The notes beneath the pieces are model-generated. The model saw only the letters and a program-made list of their open reading frames with translations, was not told the DNA's origin and did not search any database. The position numbers and the translations under genes are program-made. This document shows positions 28,375 to 38,336 of a stretch of 64,000 bases of DNA, one piece after another; the stretch's first letter is position 1; each line of letters begins with the position of its first letter. Source of the DNA: Thalassotalea sp. ND16A (GTDB taxonomy: Bacteria; Pseudomonadota; Gammaproteobacteria; Enterobacterales; Alteromonadaceae); NCBI RefSeq assembly GCF_000764205.1, contig NZ_JQDZ01000012.1, positions 1 through 64,000 of the forward strand. Direction: 5' to 3'.

Positions 28375-28587
28375 AATAGTTTATCATAGCTTTTCTTTAA
28401 GCATCATAATAATTTGTTTCTATATATACCCGACGCCATTGAAAGTACTCTGAAACCTAGATTTTGAATTATGACCAGTATAGGACCAATAAATTCAACC
28501 TTTGCTAGAAATTTTATGTTTTTGGCGAATAACAATTTTCATTAATTCGCTATTTGGTTATATTGAGCAGTCTAAACCAAAACCTTT

Positions 28588-29628
28588 GTGGAATTATTCT
28601 TGTCATCTTTGCTTAGAAAACAACAGCTGGAACAGTGGCTGCAGCAACTGTTTGTTGATCAAGCTATTTATCTTCAGCCATTAACTGGTGATGCCGGTTT
28701 TCGAATTTATTACCGCTTGCAGTTGGTTGAGCAAAACTTCATTGTGGTTGATAGCCCGGTGGATAAAATCAATAATCTGGCGTTCGTTGGCTTGGCCCAT
28801 GGTTTTGCCAGGCAAAACATCCAGGTGCCCGAAATTATCCATTATGATCAAGCAAACGGCTTTATCTGTATTACCGATTTTGGCGATACCTTGTTAAGCC
28901 ATAAGCTCAACCCCGAGACTATGCCTACTTTATATCAACAAGCCATTGCCCTGCTGCCGAATATACAAAAAGTGCAGCCCGGCAAAGGCTGCAGCTTAGC
29001 TGAATATGATCAACCATTTTTGCAAATGGAACTGGATATCTTTTCTGACTGGCTGCTGCAAAGACACTTACATATTCAGTTATCAAAGCATGAGCAGCAA
29101 CAACTGCAACAATGCTTTGATCTGCTAATCAGCAGTGCTATTGAACAACCGCAAGTGACAGTTCATCGTGACTTCCACAGTCGAAATATTATGTTCGGCA
29201 ATGACGGAGAGTTAGCCGTTATCGATTTTCAGGATGCCGTTATCGGCCCGTTTACCTATGATTTGGTATCACTATTACGCGATTGTTATGTGCGTTGGGA
29301 TGATGAACTGATTGCGCCATTACTGAATTTTTATGTTGAGCAAATTCAGCAACAAAGCTCGTTAACAATCGATGGTGAGCAGTTTCAGCGCTGGTTCGAT
29401 TTAATGGGTTTACAACGTCATATCAAAGCCAGTGGCATTTTTGCGCGTTTGTATCATCGCGATGCTAAACCCGGGTATTTGAATGACATCCCGTTAACCT
29501 TGTCTTACATTGTCGACATTGCGGCCAAATATCCAGAATTAATGTTCTTATCGGATTTAGTGAAACACAAAGTGTTACCCGGTTTGGCGAAACTGGCTGA
29601 ACGACAGCAAGCGGGAGCGTTGCAATGA
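28588..29628 (+). CDS. amgK: aminoglycoside-phosphotransferase-fold sugar kinase (AmgK-like)
   Basis: A 346-residue kinase of the aminoglycoside phosphotransferase fold. Catalytic loop VTVHRDFHSRNIMFG at about 188-202 (Asp and Asn) and metal-binding VIDFQDAVIGP near 211. The next gene, overlapping by four bases, is a MurU-like nucleotidyltransferase; in Pseudomonas putida AmgK phosphorylates N-acetylmuramate and MurU makes UDP-MurNAc, a peptidoglycan recycling bypass that avoids fosfomycin-sensitive MurA. The assignment rests on family and gene pairing. Start uncertain: GTG 28588 or a TTG four codons later; neither has a clear ribosome site. Confidence 0.82.
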   Translation: MELFLSSLLRKQQLEQWLQQLFVDQAIYLQPLTGDAGFRIYYRLQLVEQNFIVVDSPVDKINNLAFVGLAHGFARQNIQVPEIIHYDQANGFICITDFGDTLLSHKLNPETMPTLYQQAIALLPNIQKVQPGKGCSLAEYDQPFLQMELDIFSDWLLQRHLHIQLSKHEQQQLQQCFDLLISSAIEQPQVTVHRDFHSRNIMFGNDGELAVIDFQDAVIGPFTYDLVSLLRDCYVRWDDELIAPLLNFYVEQIQQQSSLTIDGEQFQRWFDLMGLQRHIKASGIFARLYHRDAKPGYLNDIPLTLSYIVDIAAKYPELMFLSDLVKHKVLPGLAKLAERQQAGALQ

Positions 29629-30299
29629 AAGCGATGATTTTGGCGGCAGGGCGGGGCGAGCGGATGAAACCACTTACCGACAGGTGTCCGAAGCCATTAT
29701 TAAAGGTTGCCGGCAGGTCGTTAATTGAACATCATTTACATCGATTAAAAGCGGCAGGCATTACCGACATCGTCATTAATCATGCCTGGCTGGGTGAACA
29801 AATTGAGCAGTTTTTTGCTGATGGCAAACGCTTTGGCGTGAACATTCAATACAGTGCCGAGAACGATGGCGCGTTAGAAACCGCCGGTGGCATTGTCAAA
29901 GCGCTGCCTTTACTGGGTGATGAACCATTTTTAGTGGTCAATGGTGATATTTATTGTCAGTACCCATTTACCCGGTTACCGGTATTACAGCAAGGGGAAC
30001 TTGCGCACTTATTGTTGGTCGAAAATCCGCAGCACAACCCCAATGGCGATTTCGCTCTGGTTGATAATCGGTTAAGATCGGCTAAAGCGCTGAACAATAA
30101 ATATACCTATTCCGGCATCGGAGTGTATTCACCGAAATTATTTTCCGGTCTTAGTGTTGAAAAAGCGCCATTAGCGCCCATTTTAGTAAACGCGATGACA
30201 GATAACAAAATATCAGGATCTTTGTATCACGGCTTATGGAGTGATATAGGGACACCACAACGACTAGCACAAATAAATGCACTTATAGTAGGCAAGTAA
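29625..30299 (+). CDS. murU: N-acetylmuramate-1-phosphate uridylyltransferase
   Basis: A 224-residue nucleotidyltransferase. The signature MILAAGRGERMKPLTDRCPK is at residues 4-23, with the metal-binding Asp in VNGDIYCQYPF near residue 109. It fits MurU, which makes UDP-MurNAc from MurNAc-1-phosphate and UTP in cell-wall recycling. Overlaps amgK by four bases and djlA by one base, forming a tight three-gene operon. Related enzymes make other NDP-sugars, so the substrate is inferred from the amgK pairing. Confidence 0.88.
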   Translation: MKAMILAAGRGERMKPLTDRCPKPLLKVAGRSLIEHHLHRLKAAGITDIVINHAWLGEQIEQFFADGKRFGVNIQYSAENDGALETAGGIVKALPLLGDEPFLVVNGDIYCQYPFTRLPVLQQGELAHLLLVENPQHNPNGDFALVDNRLRSAKALNNKYTYSGIGVYSPKLFSGLSVEKAPLAPILVNAMTDNKISGSLYHGLWSDIGTPQRLAQINALIVGK

Positions 30300-31090
30300 T
30301 GAGAATTTGGGGAAAGGTTTTTGGTTTTGCGCTCGGCTTTATGGCCGGTCGATTTATTGGCGCAATTTTTGGCTTATGGTTAGGCCACCAATTTGATAAA
30401 GGGTTGAGTATGGACTTCAACTCTTTTAATAAACAAAATGAAAATGAACGGCAAAATGCCTTTTTTAAGGCGACGTTTGCGGTGATGGGTAACATTACCA
30501 AAGCCAGTGGTCGCGTCAGCGAGGATGAAATTGCTTTTGCCAGCGGCGCAATGAAGCGTTGGGGCTTGAATAAAGAGACCACCCAAATTGCCCAAAATGC
30601 ATTTGTCGAAGGCAAAAAAGAGTTTTTTGATTTAAGTGCGCAGTTAAGACAGTTAAAAAGTGCCTGTTTTGGCCGCCATGATCTGCTGCAAATGTTTATC
30701 GAAATCCAAATTCAGGCCGCGTTTGCCGATGGTGACTTGCACCCGGAAGAACGGAAAATTTTACATAAAATAGCCAAAAGTCTTGGTGTTTCGGCGCAAC
30801 AATTGGATGCCTTACTCGATCGCATTGTTGCCGGAGAGCAGTTTCATCAACAGGGGCATGCGCATTCGCCACAGCAGGCCAAACAACATTTACACAATGC
30901 TTATCGAGTATTAGGGGTGGATGCCAATACTGAACAAAAGGAAGTGAAAAAAGCATACCGCAAGTTAATGTCGCAACATCATCCTGATAAGTTGGTTGCC
31001 AAAGGTTTACCGCCAGAATTAATGGAAGATGCCAAACAAAAAGCGCAAGACATACAAGCGGCATACGAGCTGATCAGTAACCAAAGCTAA
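30299..31090 (+). CDS. djlA: membrane-anchored DnaJ-like co-chaperone
   Basis: A 263-residue protein: N-terminal membrane segment rich in glycine (GFALGFMAGRFIGAIFGLWL) thought to dimerise in DjlA, a central TerB-like helical domain (about 55-175, IQAAFADGDLHPEERKILH), and a C-terminal J domain (about 198-263, NAYRVLGVDANTEQKEVKKA) with the invariant HPD in SQHHPDKLV. Stimulates DnaK at the inner membrane; in E. coli overproduction turns on the Rcs envelope stress response. Third gene of the amgK-murU-djlA operon. Confidence 0.94.
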   Translation: MRIWGKVFGFALGFMAGRFIGAIFGLWLGHQFDKGLSMDFNSFNKQNENERQNAFFKATFAVMGNITKASGRVSEDEIAFASGAMKRWGLNKETTQIAQNAFVEGKKEFFDLSAQLRQLKSACFGRHDLLQMFIEIQIQAAFADGDLHPEERKILHKIAKSLGVSAQQLDALLDRIVAGEQFHQQGHAHSPQQAKQHLHNAYRVLGVDANTEQKEVKKAYRKLMSQHHPDKLVAKGLPPELMEDAKQKAQDIQAAYELISNQS

Positions 31091-31156
31091 CCTGAAATGA
31101 GGATAAGCAGTACTCATCGTCCAGAATTCAGGTTAAGTAAACTGAACTCAGGTTAA

Positions 31157-31825
31157 TTAAACGAACGGACAATCCACGGTAAATTCAATTTTCTCGCCGC
31201 TCACCGGGTGGAAAATTGCGTAATATTGAGAGTGCAGTTGCAAACGGTTACTCATGCTGATCGCTTCACCTGTCGCATACAGTCGATCACCAAGGATGGG
31301 CGTGTCGAGCGATAACATATGCACCCGCAACTGATGGGAACGTCCGGTTATCGGCTTGAGCTCAACCAGAGTGGTCTTCTCATCTTCACTCAATACCTTG
31401 TATTGTGTGATCGCCTGTTTACCCCGCTCATAACACACCATTTGTTTTGGCCGATTGGGCCAGTCACATATCAGTGGCAAATTGATTTCCCCGGTTTTTT
31501 CCGGCAAGTGTCCATAGATTCTGGCGATATAATACTTTTCGGTTTGTCGTTGCTGAAATTGACGACTAATGGCGACATGGCTGGGTTTGTTCAAGGCCAT
31601 GATGATAATGCCGGAGGTTGCCATGTCTAAACGATGCACTATGGTCGCCGTTGGCAACACCCGGTTTACCCGGGTTTGTAAGCAATCCTGATGTTCAGGC
31701 AAGCGCCCGGTAACCGTTAATAATTCGCTCGGTTTATTTAACACCACGATGTCTTCATCGAGATAGATAATATCAAGATACGGATCCATTGGCGGTTTGT
31801 AGACAAAATCAGGATTGGCACTCAT
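31157..31825 (-). CDS. rluA: RluA-family pseudouridine synthase
   Basis: A 222-residue pseudouridine synthase. The catalytic motif ATIVHRLDMATSGIIIMALN is at about residues 57-76 with the Asp in HRLD, and GRSHQLRVHMLSLDTPILGD carries the second conserved motif. Small size and position next to rapA and djlA match RluA, which modifies U746 of 23S rRNA and U32 of some tRNAs. The specific target is inferred. Confidence 0.9.
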   Translation of the reverse strand: MSANPDFVYKPPMDPYLDIIYLDEDIVVLNKPSELLTVTGRLPEHQDCLQTRVNRVLPTATIVHRLDMATSGIIIMALNKPSHVAISRQFQQRQTEKYYIARIYGHLPEKTGEINLPLICDWPNRPKQMVCYERGKQAITQYKVLSEDEKTTLVELKPITGRSHQLRVHMLSLDTPILGDRLYATGEAISMSNRLQLHSQYYAIFHPVSGEKIEFTVDCPFV

Positions 31826-31858
31826 AAACTACTACTTGCTCTTTATTGTGTCATGCAA

Positions 31859-31882
31859 AGTGGAGCAATTCATTGCTCCACT
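31859..31882 (-). terminator. ten-base perfect hairpin after rapA
   Basis: AGTGGAGCAA-TTCA-TTGCTCCACT, eight bases downstream of the rapA stop. The stem is very stable, but there is no U run, so it may be a terminator or an mRNA end-protecting structure. Confidence 0.5.
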
Positions 31883-31890
31883 CGCTACAA

Positions 31891-34800
31891 CTAATGGCTA
31901 ACAATGATCAGACGTATAGCTTCAAATTTTAACTGCGCATTATTGATAAAATGCGTCAGTTCGGTTTGTTGATGGCGAATAAAATCGAGCTCAGACTGAC
32001 GCACGTTCGGGTTGATTGCCGACAGTGCTGTTAGTCTTTGGTGCTCTTCGTCTAATGTTTGGTTCATTGCGGCTAAGGCCTGTTGTTGCAGGTCAGCAAC
32101 TTTTAACTGACTAAAGCTTTCGGCTTTCTCAACCAGCAGTGGAATTTGCCCTTTTAATGCTTTCACCAATTGTAACCCCGTTTGTTTTTTCACCGGACTC
32201 AGTTGGTTATCGAGGACACTTTCGCCCACTTTATCCGATAAATTGTTGCCATTTTTATCCAGTAAAATTCGTACCGGCGTAGTTGGCAAATATCGGCCTA
32301 ATTGTAATTGGCTTGGCGCCATGGCTTCCAGAGTGAAAATACATTCGATGAAGAAGGTACCGACCGGGATCGCCGGATTTTTTAAAATGCCGATGCTGGC
32401 ATTGCCAATTTCATCGCTTAACACCAAATCCATCGCGCCACTGACCATAGGATGATCCCAGGTTAAAAACTGATAATCTTCACAACTTAACGCCGACTGG
32501 CGATCGAAAGTAACTGTGGCACCACCTTCAGGTAAGCAAGGAAAGTTTGCACTGAGCATGTGTTCGCTTGGTTGCAGGGCAATGGCGTTATCGGCCTTAT
32601 CGTCTTGCTCCAGACCAAAAACATCAAAGACTGAAAACATATACTGGGCCAGTTCATGCTGATTGTCTTGTTTTTCGATATCAACAACCAATTGCTCGGC
32701 TTTACCTTGGCCAGAAGAGTTCAGCTCCAATAGCTTGTCACGCCCTGATTCAAGCTCGGCTTTGATTTGTAAATGCAGTTCATGACTGGCATTGATGATG
32801 TTGGCAATTGCATCCTCTGTCCAACTTCCTTGTAAGGCCGTTTGCATCATCGCTCGGCCAAACTTATCAAACACGGCACGGGCGGTAATACAGGTATGCT
32901 CGAACGCATTAAGCCCCTGATGGTACCAGTTCAATAATAATGCTTGTGGTGAATCGGCAAAATAAGGCACGTGCAAACGTATGGTTTGAGTTTGACCAAT
33001 CCGGTCTAAACGACCAATGCGCTGTTCCAATAAGTCGGGGTTACGCGGTAAATCAAACAACACCAAATGATGGGAAAATTGGAAATTACGACCTTCTGAG
33101 CCAATCTCAGAACACAATAATACTTGCGCACTGTCTTCTTCCTGAGCAAAATAAGCGGCGGCTTTATCGCGCTCAAAAATGCTCATGCCTTCGTGGAATA
33201 CTGCGGCGCGAATGCCTTCCTTGACGCGCAGTGCTTCTTCTAAATCTTTTGCCGTTTGTGCATGCGCACATATCACCAGTATTTTTTGCTGCCTGTCCTG
33301 ATTTAGCAAGTCGATTAAGAACTCGACCCGTGGATCAAAATCACACCAATGCTGTTGTTGATGGTTTAAATGGTATAGCGCTTCCGGGGTAAATATTTGT
33401 TTGCTCACGGCGCTAGTCAATAGCACGTCATCGTCATCACTGACAATATATTCTTGTAGCGCCTGAAAATATTGCTCAGGCAATTCCAATTCAGTAGCAA
33501 GCAGCTGTCTTTGAGGGAATCCCTTTATGGTATTGCGCGAATTTCTAAACAGAATTCGGCCGGTGCCGTGCCGGTCGAGTAACTGTGCCAATAAGGTTTG
33601 TTGTGCTGCGGTTTTACTCGCATCATCCACTTCAGTGCTCAATGCATTAATGGCTGAACTGACATCGCTTTCTTGCAATAAGCTAGTCAGCGTATTTTGT
33701 TGTTCAGTACTGAGTAATTCATCATCCAGAATGGCATTGGCGGCATCGGCAACTGCACCGTATTGTTCTTCTTCTTTGATGAATTCCTGATAGTTATAGA
33801 AACGATTTGGATCGAGCAGGCGTAACCGGGCAAAATGACTTTCATGGCCAAGTTGATCAGGCGTTGCCGTGAGTAACAGCACGCCAGGAATGCTCTCGGC
33901 CAAAATCTCAATACATTGATACTCAATCGAAGGAGACTCTGCCGACCAGGCTAGGTGATGGGCTTCATCGACGATCATCAAGTCCCAATCTTCATTGGCG
34001 ATGTTTTCAAATTGCTCCGGGTTGTTGACCAGGAAGTCCAGATTTACCAATACCAGTTGTTCACTACTGAACGGATTTTCATCTTCCGCATATTGCTGAC
34101 AACGTTCTTCATCAAAAATGCTGAATTTCAAATTAAAGCGGCGTAGCATTTCCACCAGCCATTGATGCATCAATGATTCAGGCACGACAATGATTGCGCG
34201 CTCAGCTCGGCCAGATACCAGTTGTTGATGCAGTATTAAACCGGCTTCTATGGTTTTCCCTAAGCCGACTTCATCTGCCAATAACACGCGTGGTGCAAAT
34301 CGTTTACCGACTTCTTCGGCAATGTAGAGTTGATGCGGGATCAAACTGACCTTGCCGCCGGTTAAACCGGTTAATTCCGATTGCTGTTGCTCACAGCGAA
34401 TGTTTAACGACGATTTACGCAACTGATAGCGGTCGAGACGATCAAACTGGCCGTTTAAAAGACGGTCATGTGGTTTGTTAAACTTGATGAAATGATCCAG
34501 CATCATTTCTTTTAACTTTACCTCCTCGCCAGTATCGAGGCGGTTACCAACGTAGGTGCATAAATTGTTGTCTTCGATGACATCCTTGATGGTGATAGAA
34601 AAGCCTTCGTGTGATGGCACCACATCGCCGACGTTGAAAATCACTCGCGTTAATGGCGCTTCTTTTATGGCATATTGACGAGATTCGCCGGTGGCGGTAA
34701 ACAAAATTGAGACAAAACGACCGGCAACATCTACTACGGTACCTAAGCCCTGGTCTGATTCTGTATCGCTGATCCAACGCTGACCGAGAAAAAATGACAT
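31891..34800 (-). CDS. rapA: RNA polymerase-recycling ATPase RapA
   Basis: A 969-residue SWI2/SNF2-type ATPase that releases stalled RNA polymerase after termination. N-terminal Tudor-like domains (MSFFLGQRWISDTESDQGLG), Walker A LLADEVGLGKTIEAGLIL near residue 170, Walker B DEAHH near 280, motif III LLTATPDQLG, and the second helicase lobe with GSEGRNFQFSHHLVLFDLPR and ERIGRLDRIGQTQ-like sequence. Length matches E. coli RapA (968). Start 34800 has GGAGAG seven bases upstream and is preferred over a start five codons earlier. Confidence 0.97.
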   Translation of the reverse strand: MSFFLGQRWISDTESDQGLGTVVDVAGRFVSILFTATGESRQYAIKEAPLTRVIFNVGDVVPSHEGFSITIKDVIEDNNLCTYVGNRLDTGEEVKLKEMMLDHFIKFNKPHDRLLNGQFDRLDRYQLRKSSLNIRCEQQQSELTGLTGGKVSLIPHQLYIAEEVGKRFAPRVLLADEVGLGKTIEAGLILHQQLVSGRAERAIIVVPESLMHQWLVEMLRRFNLKFSIFDEERCQQYAEDENPFSSEQLVLVNLDFLVNNPEQFENIANEDWDLMIVDEAHHLAWSAESPSIEYQCIEILAESIPGVLLLTATPDQLGHESHFARLRLLDPNRFYNYQEFIKEEEQYGAVADAANAILDDELLSTEQQNTLTSLLQESDVSSAINALSTEVDDASKTAAQQTLLAQLLDRHGTGRILFRNSRNTIKGFPQRQLLATELELPEQYFQALQEYIVSDDDDVLLTSAVSKQIFTPEALYHLNHQQQHWCDFDPRVEFLIDLLNQDRQQKILVICAHAQTAKDLEEALRVKEGIRAAVFHEGMSIFERDKAAAYFAQEEDSAQVLLCSEIGSEGRNFQFSHHLVLFDLPRNPDLLEQRIGRLDRIGQTQTIRLHVPYFADSPQALLLNWYHQGLNAFEHTCITARAVFDKFGRAMMQTALQGSWTEDAIANIINASHELHLQIKAELESGRDKLLELNSSGQGKAEQLVVDIEKQDNQHELAQYMFSVFDVFGLEQDDKADNAIALQPSEHMLSANFPCLPEGGATVTFDRQSALSCEDYQFLTWDHPMVSGAMDLVLSDEIGNASIGILKNPAIPVGTFFIECIFTLEAMAPSQLQLGRYLPTTPVRILLDKNGNNLSDKVGESVLDNQLSPVKKQTGLQLVKALKGQIPLLVEKAESFSQLKVADLQQQALAAMNQTLDEEHQRLTALSAINPNVRQSELDFIRHQQTELTHFINNAQLKFEAIRLIIVSH

Positions 34801-35174
34801 AAAAAAACTCTCCAAAATAACGGGGTATGGTCAAAAAGGCCGCTATGTTAACGATTTATCGGTGTTATTTCATTATTTATTTTATCGATTTCACTTTGTT
34901 TGTTGCCAGCAGAGCAAGGTAATACCATTGCTAAACAACAACGCCGTATATAAGGATAGAATTAAATGAAAAAAATTCACCGATATTTCATCAATCTATA
35001 TTGAATCAAACAAAATAAAATGTCATGGTGGTGTTATGGATAGGTTAATCAAGGGAGCTGCTTTACAGACGCAAAACAACAAATTTAGCGAGTGATGCTA
35101 TGTAAATCGCCGGGTTAAATTTCGGTAACCAGCAACATCATTCAGTTAATATTAAAGCTACTGTAGGATATATT
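34801..35174. other. 374-base gap with no clear gene
   Basis: Divergent region between rapA and the phoH-like gene. It is AT-rich and should hold both promoters. Two very short ORFs exist: ATG 34965 (12 codons, with AAGGAT upstream) and ATG 35036 (19 codons, with GGTGG upstream). Neither shows a conserved motif. Nothing else recognised. Confidence 0.4.
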
Positions 35175-36557
35175 ATGAATGACGAAAGCACCATCTATGT
35201 ACTAGACACCAATATTCTCCTCCACGAACCGTTTGCTTTTTTATCGTTCCAAGAGCATGACGTGGTAATTCCTATGACTGTCTTAGAAGAACTGGACAGC
35301 ATCAAAGACAGGAATAAAGACGTTAGCCGCGATGCCCGAGTCGCCATCAGAGCATTAGAAGACACACTCGCAGACGCCACTCCCGAAGAAGTGCTCGCCG
35401 GCGTGCCCATAGCCACCCAAAGTGAAACCCAACAAACCCCGGGTCACCTCGCTATTTTTAATGATTTTAATTTGGAGCAAAAAGCGGGCGATCTATCCCC
35501 CAATGAAAATGATAATCGCATCATTAATACCGCCTTGTACTTACAAGAAAACCGTAAAGATAAACGGGTTGTCTTAGTCACTAAAGACATCAACATGCGA
35601 TTAAAAGGCAAGGGCGCAGGCTTAGCTTATGTTGAAGATTATCGTACCGATCAGCTGGTTGATGATATTAAGTTTTTAACTAAGGGCTATCATAAGTTTG
35701 AAGGCGATTTCTGGCCGCAAATTGATAACTGCGAAAGTGAAACTAATGGCCGTTATACCCAGCATATACTGGATAAAAATTTGGTCCCGGCCGCATTTGT
35801 TAATGAATATTTGATTGATGAAGCGGAAACGTTTGCTGGTAAAATTGTTAGCCTTGATGATGAAAAAATGGCAGTAATGGATTTAGGTCATGAACGCTTA
35901 ATGGGACGTAATGCCTGGGGTATCCATCCAAAAAATATTTATCAAGGCATGGCGATGGACGCCTTGTTAGACCCCGACATAGACTTGGCAATATTAACTG
36001 GTCCTGCCGGTTGTGGTAAAACCTTGTTAGCTTTAGCTACGGCGCTGGAAATGGTGGTTGAAAGAGGATTATACGATAAAATTATTGTCACTCGTTCGAC
36101 CCCGGAAATTGCGGAATCTATTGGTTTTCTACCGGGCACCGAAGAAGAGAAAATGGCACCGTGGCTAGCGGCAATTACCGACTCTCTTGAGGTACTGCAC
36201 AAACAAGATGAGAGCATGAGTGGTAGCATGAACTACATCATGGAGAAAGCCAATATTCAGTTTAAGTCAGTAAACTTTATGCGTGGTCGCAGCATTCAAA
36301 ATGCCGTGGTCTTACTGGATGAATGTCAAAATTTAACCGCCGCACAACTGAAAACCATTATCACCCGTTGTGGTGAAGGCACTAAGTTAATTTGTTCTGG
36401 TAACCTCGCGCAAATTGACAGTAACTATTTAACGGCATTAACCTCGGGCTTAACCTATATCGTTGAACGATTTAAGAATTATCCCGGCAGTGCAACGATA
36501 AACCTCAATGGCGTGATGCGTAGCTCCCTGGCCCAGTTTGCCGAAGAGAACTTATAA
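35175..36557 (+). CDS. PIN-domain PhoH-family ATPase (PhoH2 type)
   Basis: A 460-residue fusion of an N-terminal PIN ribonuclease domain (about residues 5-150; TIYVLDTNILLHEPFAFLSF and VTKDINMRLKG, with the acidic residues of the PIN site) and a C-terminal PhoH ATPase domain (about 245-450; P-loop LTGPAGCGKTLLALATAL, Walker B VVLLDECQNLT). In mycobacteria a PIN-PhoH protein is an ATP-dependent RNA-unwinding ribonuclease; here the activity is inferred. AGGA sits seven bases ahead of the ATG. It is a single gene with its own terminator. Confidence 0.92.
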   Translation: MNDESTIYVLDTNILLHEPFAFLSFQEHDVVIPMTVLEELDSIKDRNKDVSRDARVAIRALEDTLADATPEEVLAGVPIATQSETQQTPGHLAIFNDFNLEQKAGDLSPNENDNRIINTALYLQENRKDKRVVLVTKDINMRLKGKGAGLAYVEDYRTDQLVDDIKFLTKGYHKFEGDFWPQIDNCESETNGRYTQHILDKNLVPAAFVNEYLIDEAETFAGKIVSLDDEKMAVMDLGHERLMGRNAWGIHPKNIYQGMAMDALLDPDIDLAILTGPAGCGKTLLALATALEMVVERGLYDKIIVTRSTPEIAESIGFLPGTEEEKMAPWLAAITDSLEVLHKQDESMSGSMNYIMEKANIQFKSVNFMRGRSIQNAVVLLDECQNLTAAQLKTIITRCGEGTKLICSGNLAQIDSNYLTALTSGLTYIVERFKNYPGSATINLNGVMRSSLAQFAEENL

Positions 36558-36597
36558 CACCGAGCCTCTTACTTGTTTAGTTCGACTTAATAATAAA

Positions 36598-36627
36598 AAC
36601 TCCACTTATCTAGTGGAGTTTTTTTTG
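36598..36627 (+). terminator. intrinsic terminator after the phoH-like gene
   Basis: AACTCCACT-TATCT-AGTGGAGTT followed by a run of T residues, 40 bases after the stop. The A run before the stem may make it bidirectional. Confidence 0.85.
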
Positions 36628-36677
36628 GATCTGAACATACTTATAAAAGTTAAAATGTATAAACCAAGGGATAGCGT

Positions 36678-38336
36678 ATGACCATAATGCAAAAAATATA
36701 TTGGTTGATAGCAACGATAGGAAATCTGTTCGCCTTTTATTTGCTTTTTACCCTGGGGAACGTTTGGTCAATTGTATTTTTGTTAATCACGCTAGGCTAT
36801 TCTGCCATTGGCTTTCATGACATCTATTTCAGTAAACACACGTTAAATCGCTTATACCCTGTTGTCGCTTACATTCGCTATTTTCTTGAATCTTATCGGG
36901 TTGAAATTCAGCAATACTTTATTGCCAACGATACTGAAGAGCGGCCGTTCAATCGAGAACAGCGTTCATTGGTCTATCAACGGGCGAAAAATGTCCGCGA
37001 TACCATCGCCTTTGGTAGTCAAAGAAATTTACTGGAACGAAACTACCTGAGTTTGTGGCATTCATTACACCCCAGAGAGGTTAATGAAGAGGCAAAGCGC
37101 GTGCGTTTTGGCGGTCCTGATTGCAGCCAGCCTTATGACGCATCGTATTTAAATATCTCGGCGATGAGTTTTGGCTCGCTAAGCGCTAATGCCATCGAAG
37201 CACTGAATTTGGGTGCTTCTAAAGCCAGCTGCTTTCATAATACCGGCGAAGGGGGCGCCAGCCCGTACCATTTAAAACATGGCGGCGACATTGTTTGGCA
37301 AATTGGTTCAGGATTTTTTGGTTGCCGGGACGATGAAGGTAACTTTAACCCCGACAGTTTTGCCAAAACGGCAAACATGCCACAAGTAAAAATGATTGAG
37401 ATTAAATTATCGCAAGGGGCAAAGCCCGGTCATGGTGGTGTGTTACCGGCAGCCAAAATTACTGATGAAATTGCGGCGATTCGTCATATTGCCAAAGACA
37501 AAGATTGTATTTCTCCAGCAATAAATCCGCAATGTAAAACCCCAAAACAGCTGTTGAACTTTATTGTCAAATTAAGGGAACTGAGTGGCGGCAAACCGAT
37601 TGGTATTAAACTTTGCGTTGGTAATCCGGTTGAGTTTCTTAGCTTGTGTAAAGCGATGGTCGAGACGGGAATCTGCCCAGACTTTATTACCGTCGATGGC
37701 GCTGAAGGCGGTACCGGGGCCGCGCCTATTGAATATTCCAATCGGCTGGGCATGGTCTGCCTCGAAGGCGTGAGTTTTGTTCACAATGCCCTGATTGGCT
37801 GTGGGCTGAGGCAAAAGATAAAAATAATTGGTTCGGGCATAACCGCATCCAGTTTTGATTTGCTAGCAAAAATTGCCATGGGCGCCGATACCGTTAATGC
37901 CGCTCGTACCATGATGATGGCTGTTGGTTGTATTCAAACTCGTCATTGCAATACCAACATGTGCCCAACCGGTATTGCCACCCAAGATCCTACCCGCAGC
38001 AAAGCGATAAATATTCCCAATAAAAGTGAACGAGTGAAAAATTTCCACCATAATACGCTGGAAAGTTTCTTTGAACTGGTGGGCAGTATGGGATTAGATG
38101 ACCCGGCCAAGTTAATGCCGCAAATGGTCAAACGTCGCACGCCATATGGGTTGTTAATGTCTACCGGCAGTCTGATTGAAGCCATTAGCGAGAACAGCTT
38201 ACTCAATGACGCTGAAATCAATAAACCATGGACAGATTGGTGGCAACAAGCCAATAGTGCAAGCTTTTATGCGCAAGATTTGTATGTGCTATCACCGGCA
38301 GAGCTTAATTTGAAACGTAAAAATAGCATCAACTAG
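36678..38336 (+). CDS. FMN-binding glutamate-synthase-family protein
   Basis: A 552-residue protein with two N-terminal hydrophobic segments (about residues 8-50) followed by a glutamate synthase central/FMN barrel: NTGEGGASPYHLKHGGDIVW, KPGHGGVLPAAKITDEIA, VDGAEGGTGAAPIEYSNRLG (the FMN phosphate loop) and HCNTNMCPTGIATQDPTR (cysteines of a possible Fe-S site). It lacks the amidotransferase and large domains of GltB, so it is not a normal glutamate synthase. Membrane-linked members of this family are widespread and their reaction is undefined. Single gene. Confidence 0.88.
   Translation: MTIMQKIYWLIATIGNLFAFYLLFTLGNVWSIVFLLITLGYSAIGFHDIYFSKHTLNRLYPVVAYIRYFLESYRVEIQQYFIANDTEERPFNREQRSLVYQRAKNVRDTIAFGSQRNLLERNYLSLWHSLHPREVNEEAKRVRFGGPDCSQPYDASYLNISAMSFGSLSANAIEALNLGASKASCFHNTGEGGASPYHLKHGGDIVWQIGSGFFGCRDDEGNFNPDSFAKTANMPQVKMIEIKLSQGAKPGHGGVLPAAKITDEIAAIRHIAKDKDCISPAINPQCKTPKQLLNFIVKLRELSGGKPIGIKLCVGNPVEFLSLCKAMVETGICPDFITVDGAEGGTGAAPIEYSNRLGMVCLEGVSFVHNALIGCGLRQKIKIIGSGITASSFDLLAKIAMGADTVNAARTMMMAVGCIQTRHCNTNMCPTGIATQDPTRSKAINIPNKSERVKNFHHNTLESFFELVGSMGLDDPAKLMPQMVKRRTPYGLLMSTGSLIEAISENSLLNDAEINKPWTDWWQQANSASFYAQDLYVLSPAELNLKRKNSIN

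Noticed and set aside
34965-35095. Two mini-ORFs of 12 and 19 codons upstream of the phoH-like gene
   Set aside because: Too short, with no conserved motif; could be chance. Kept only as a note in the gap entry.
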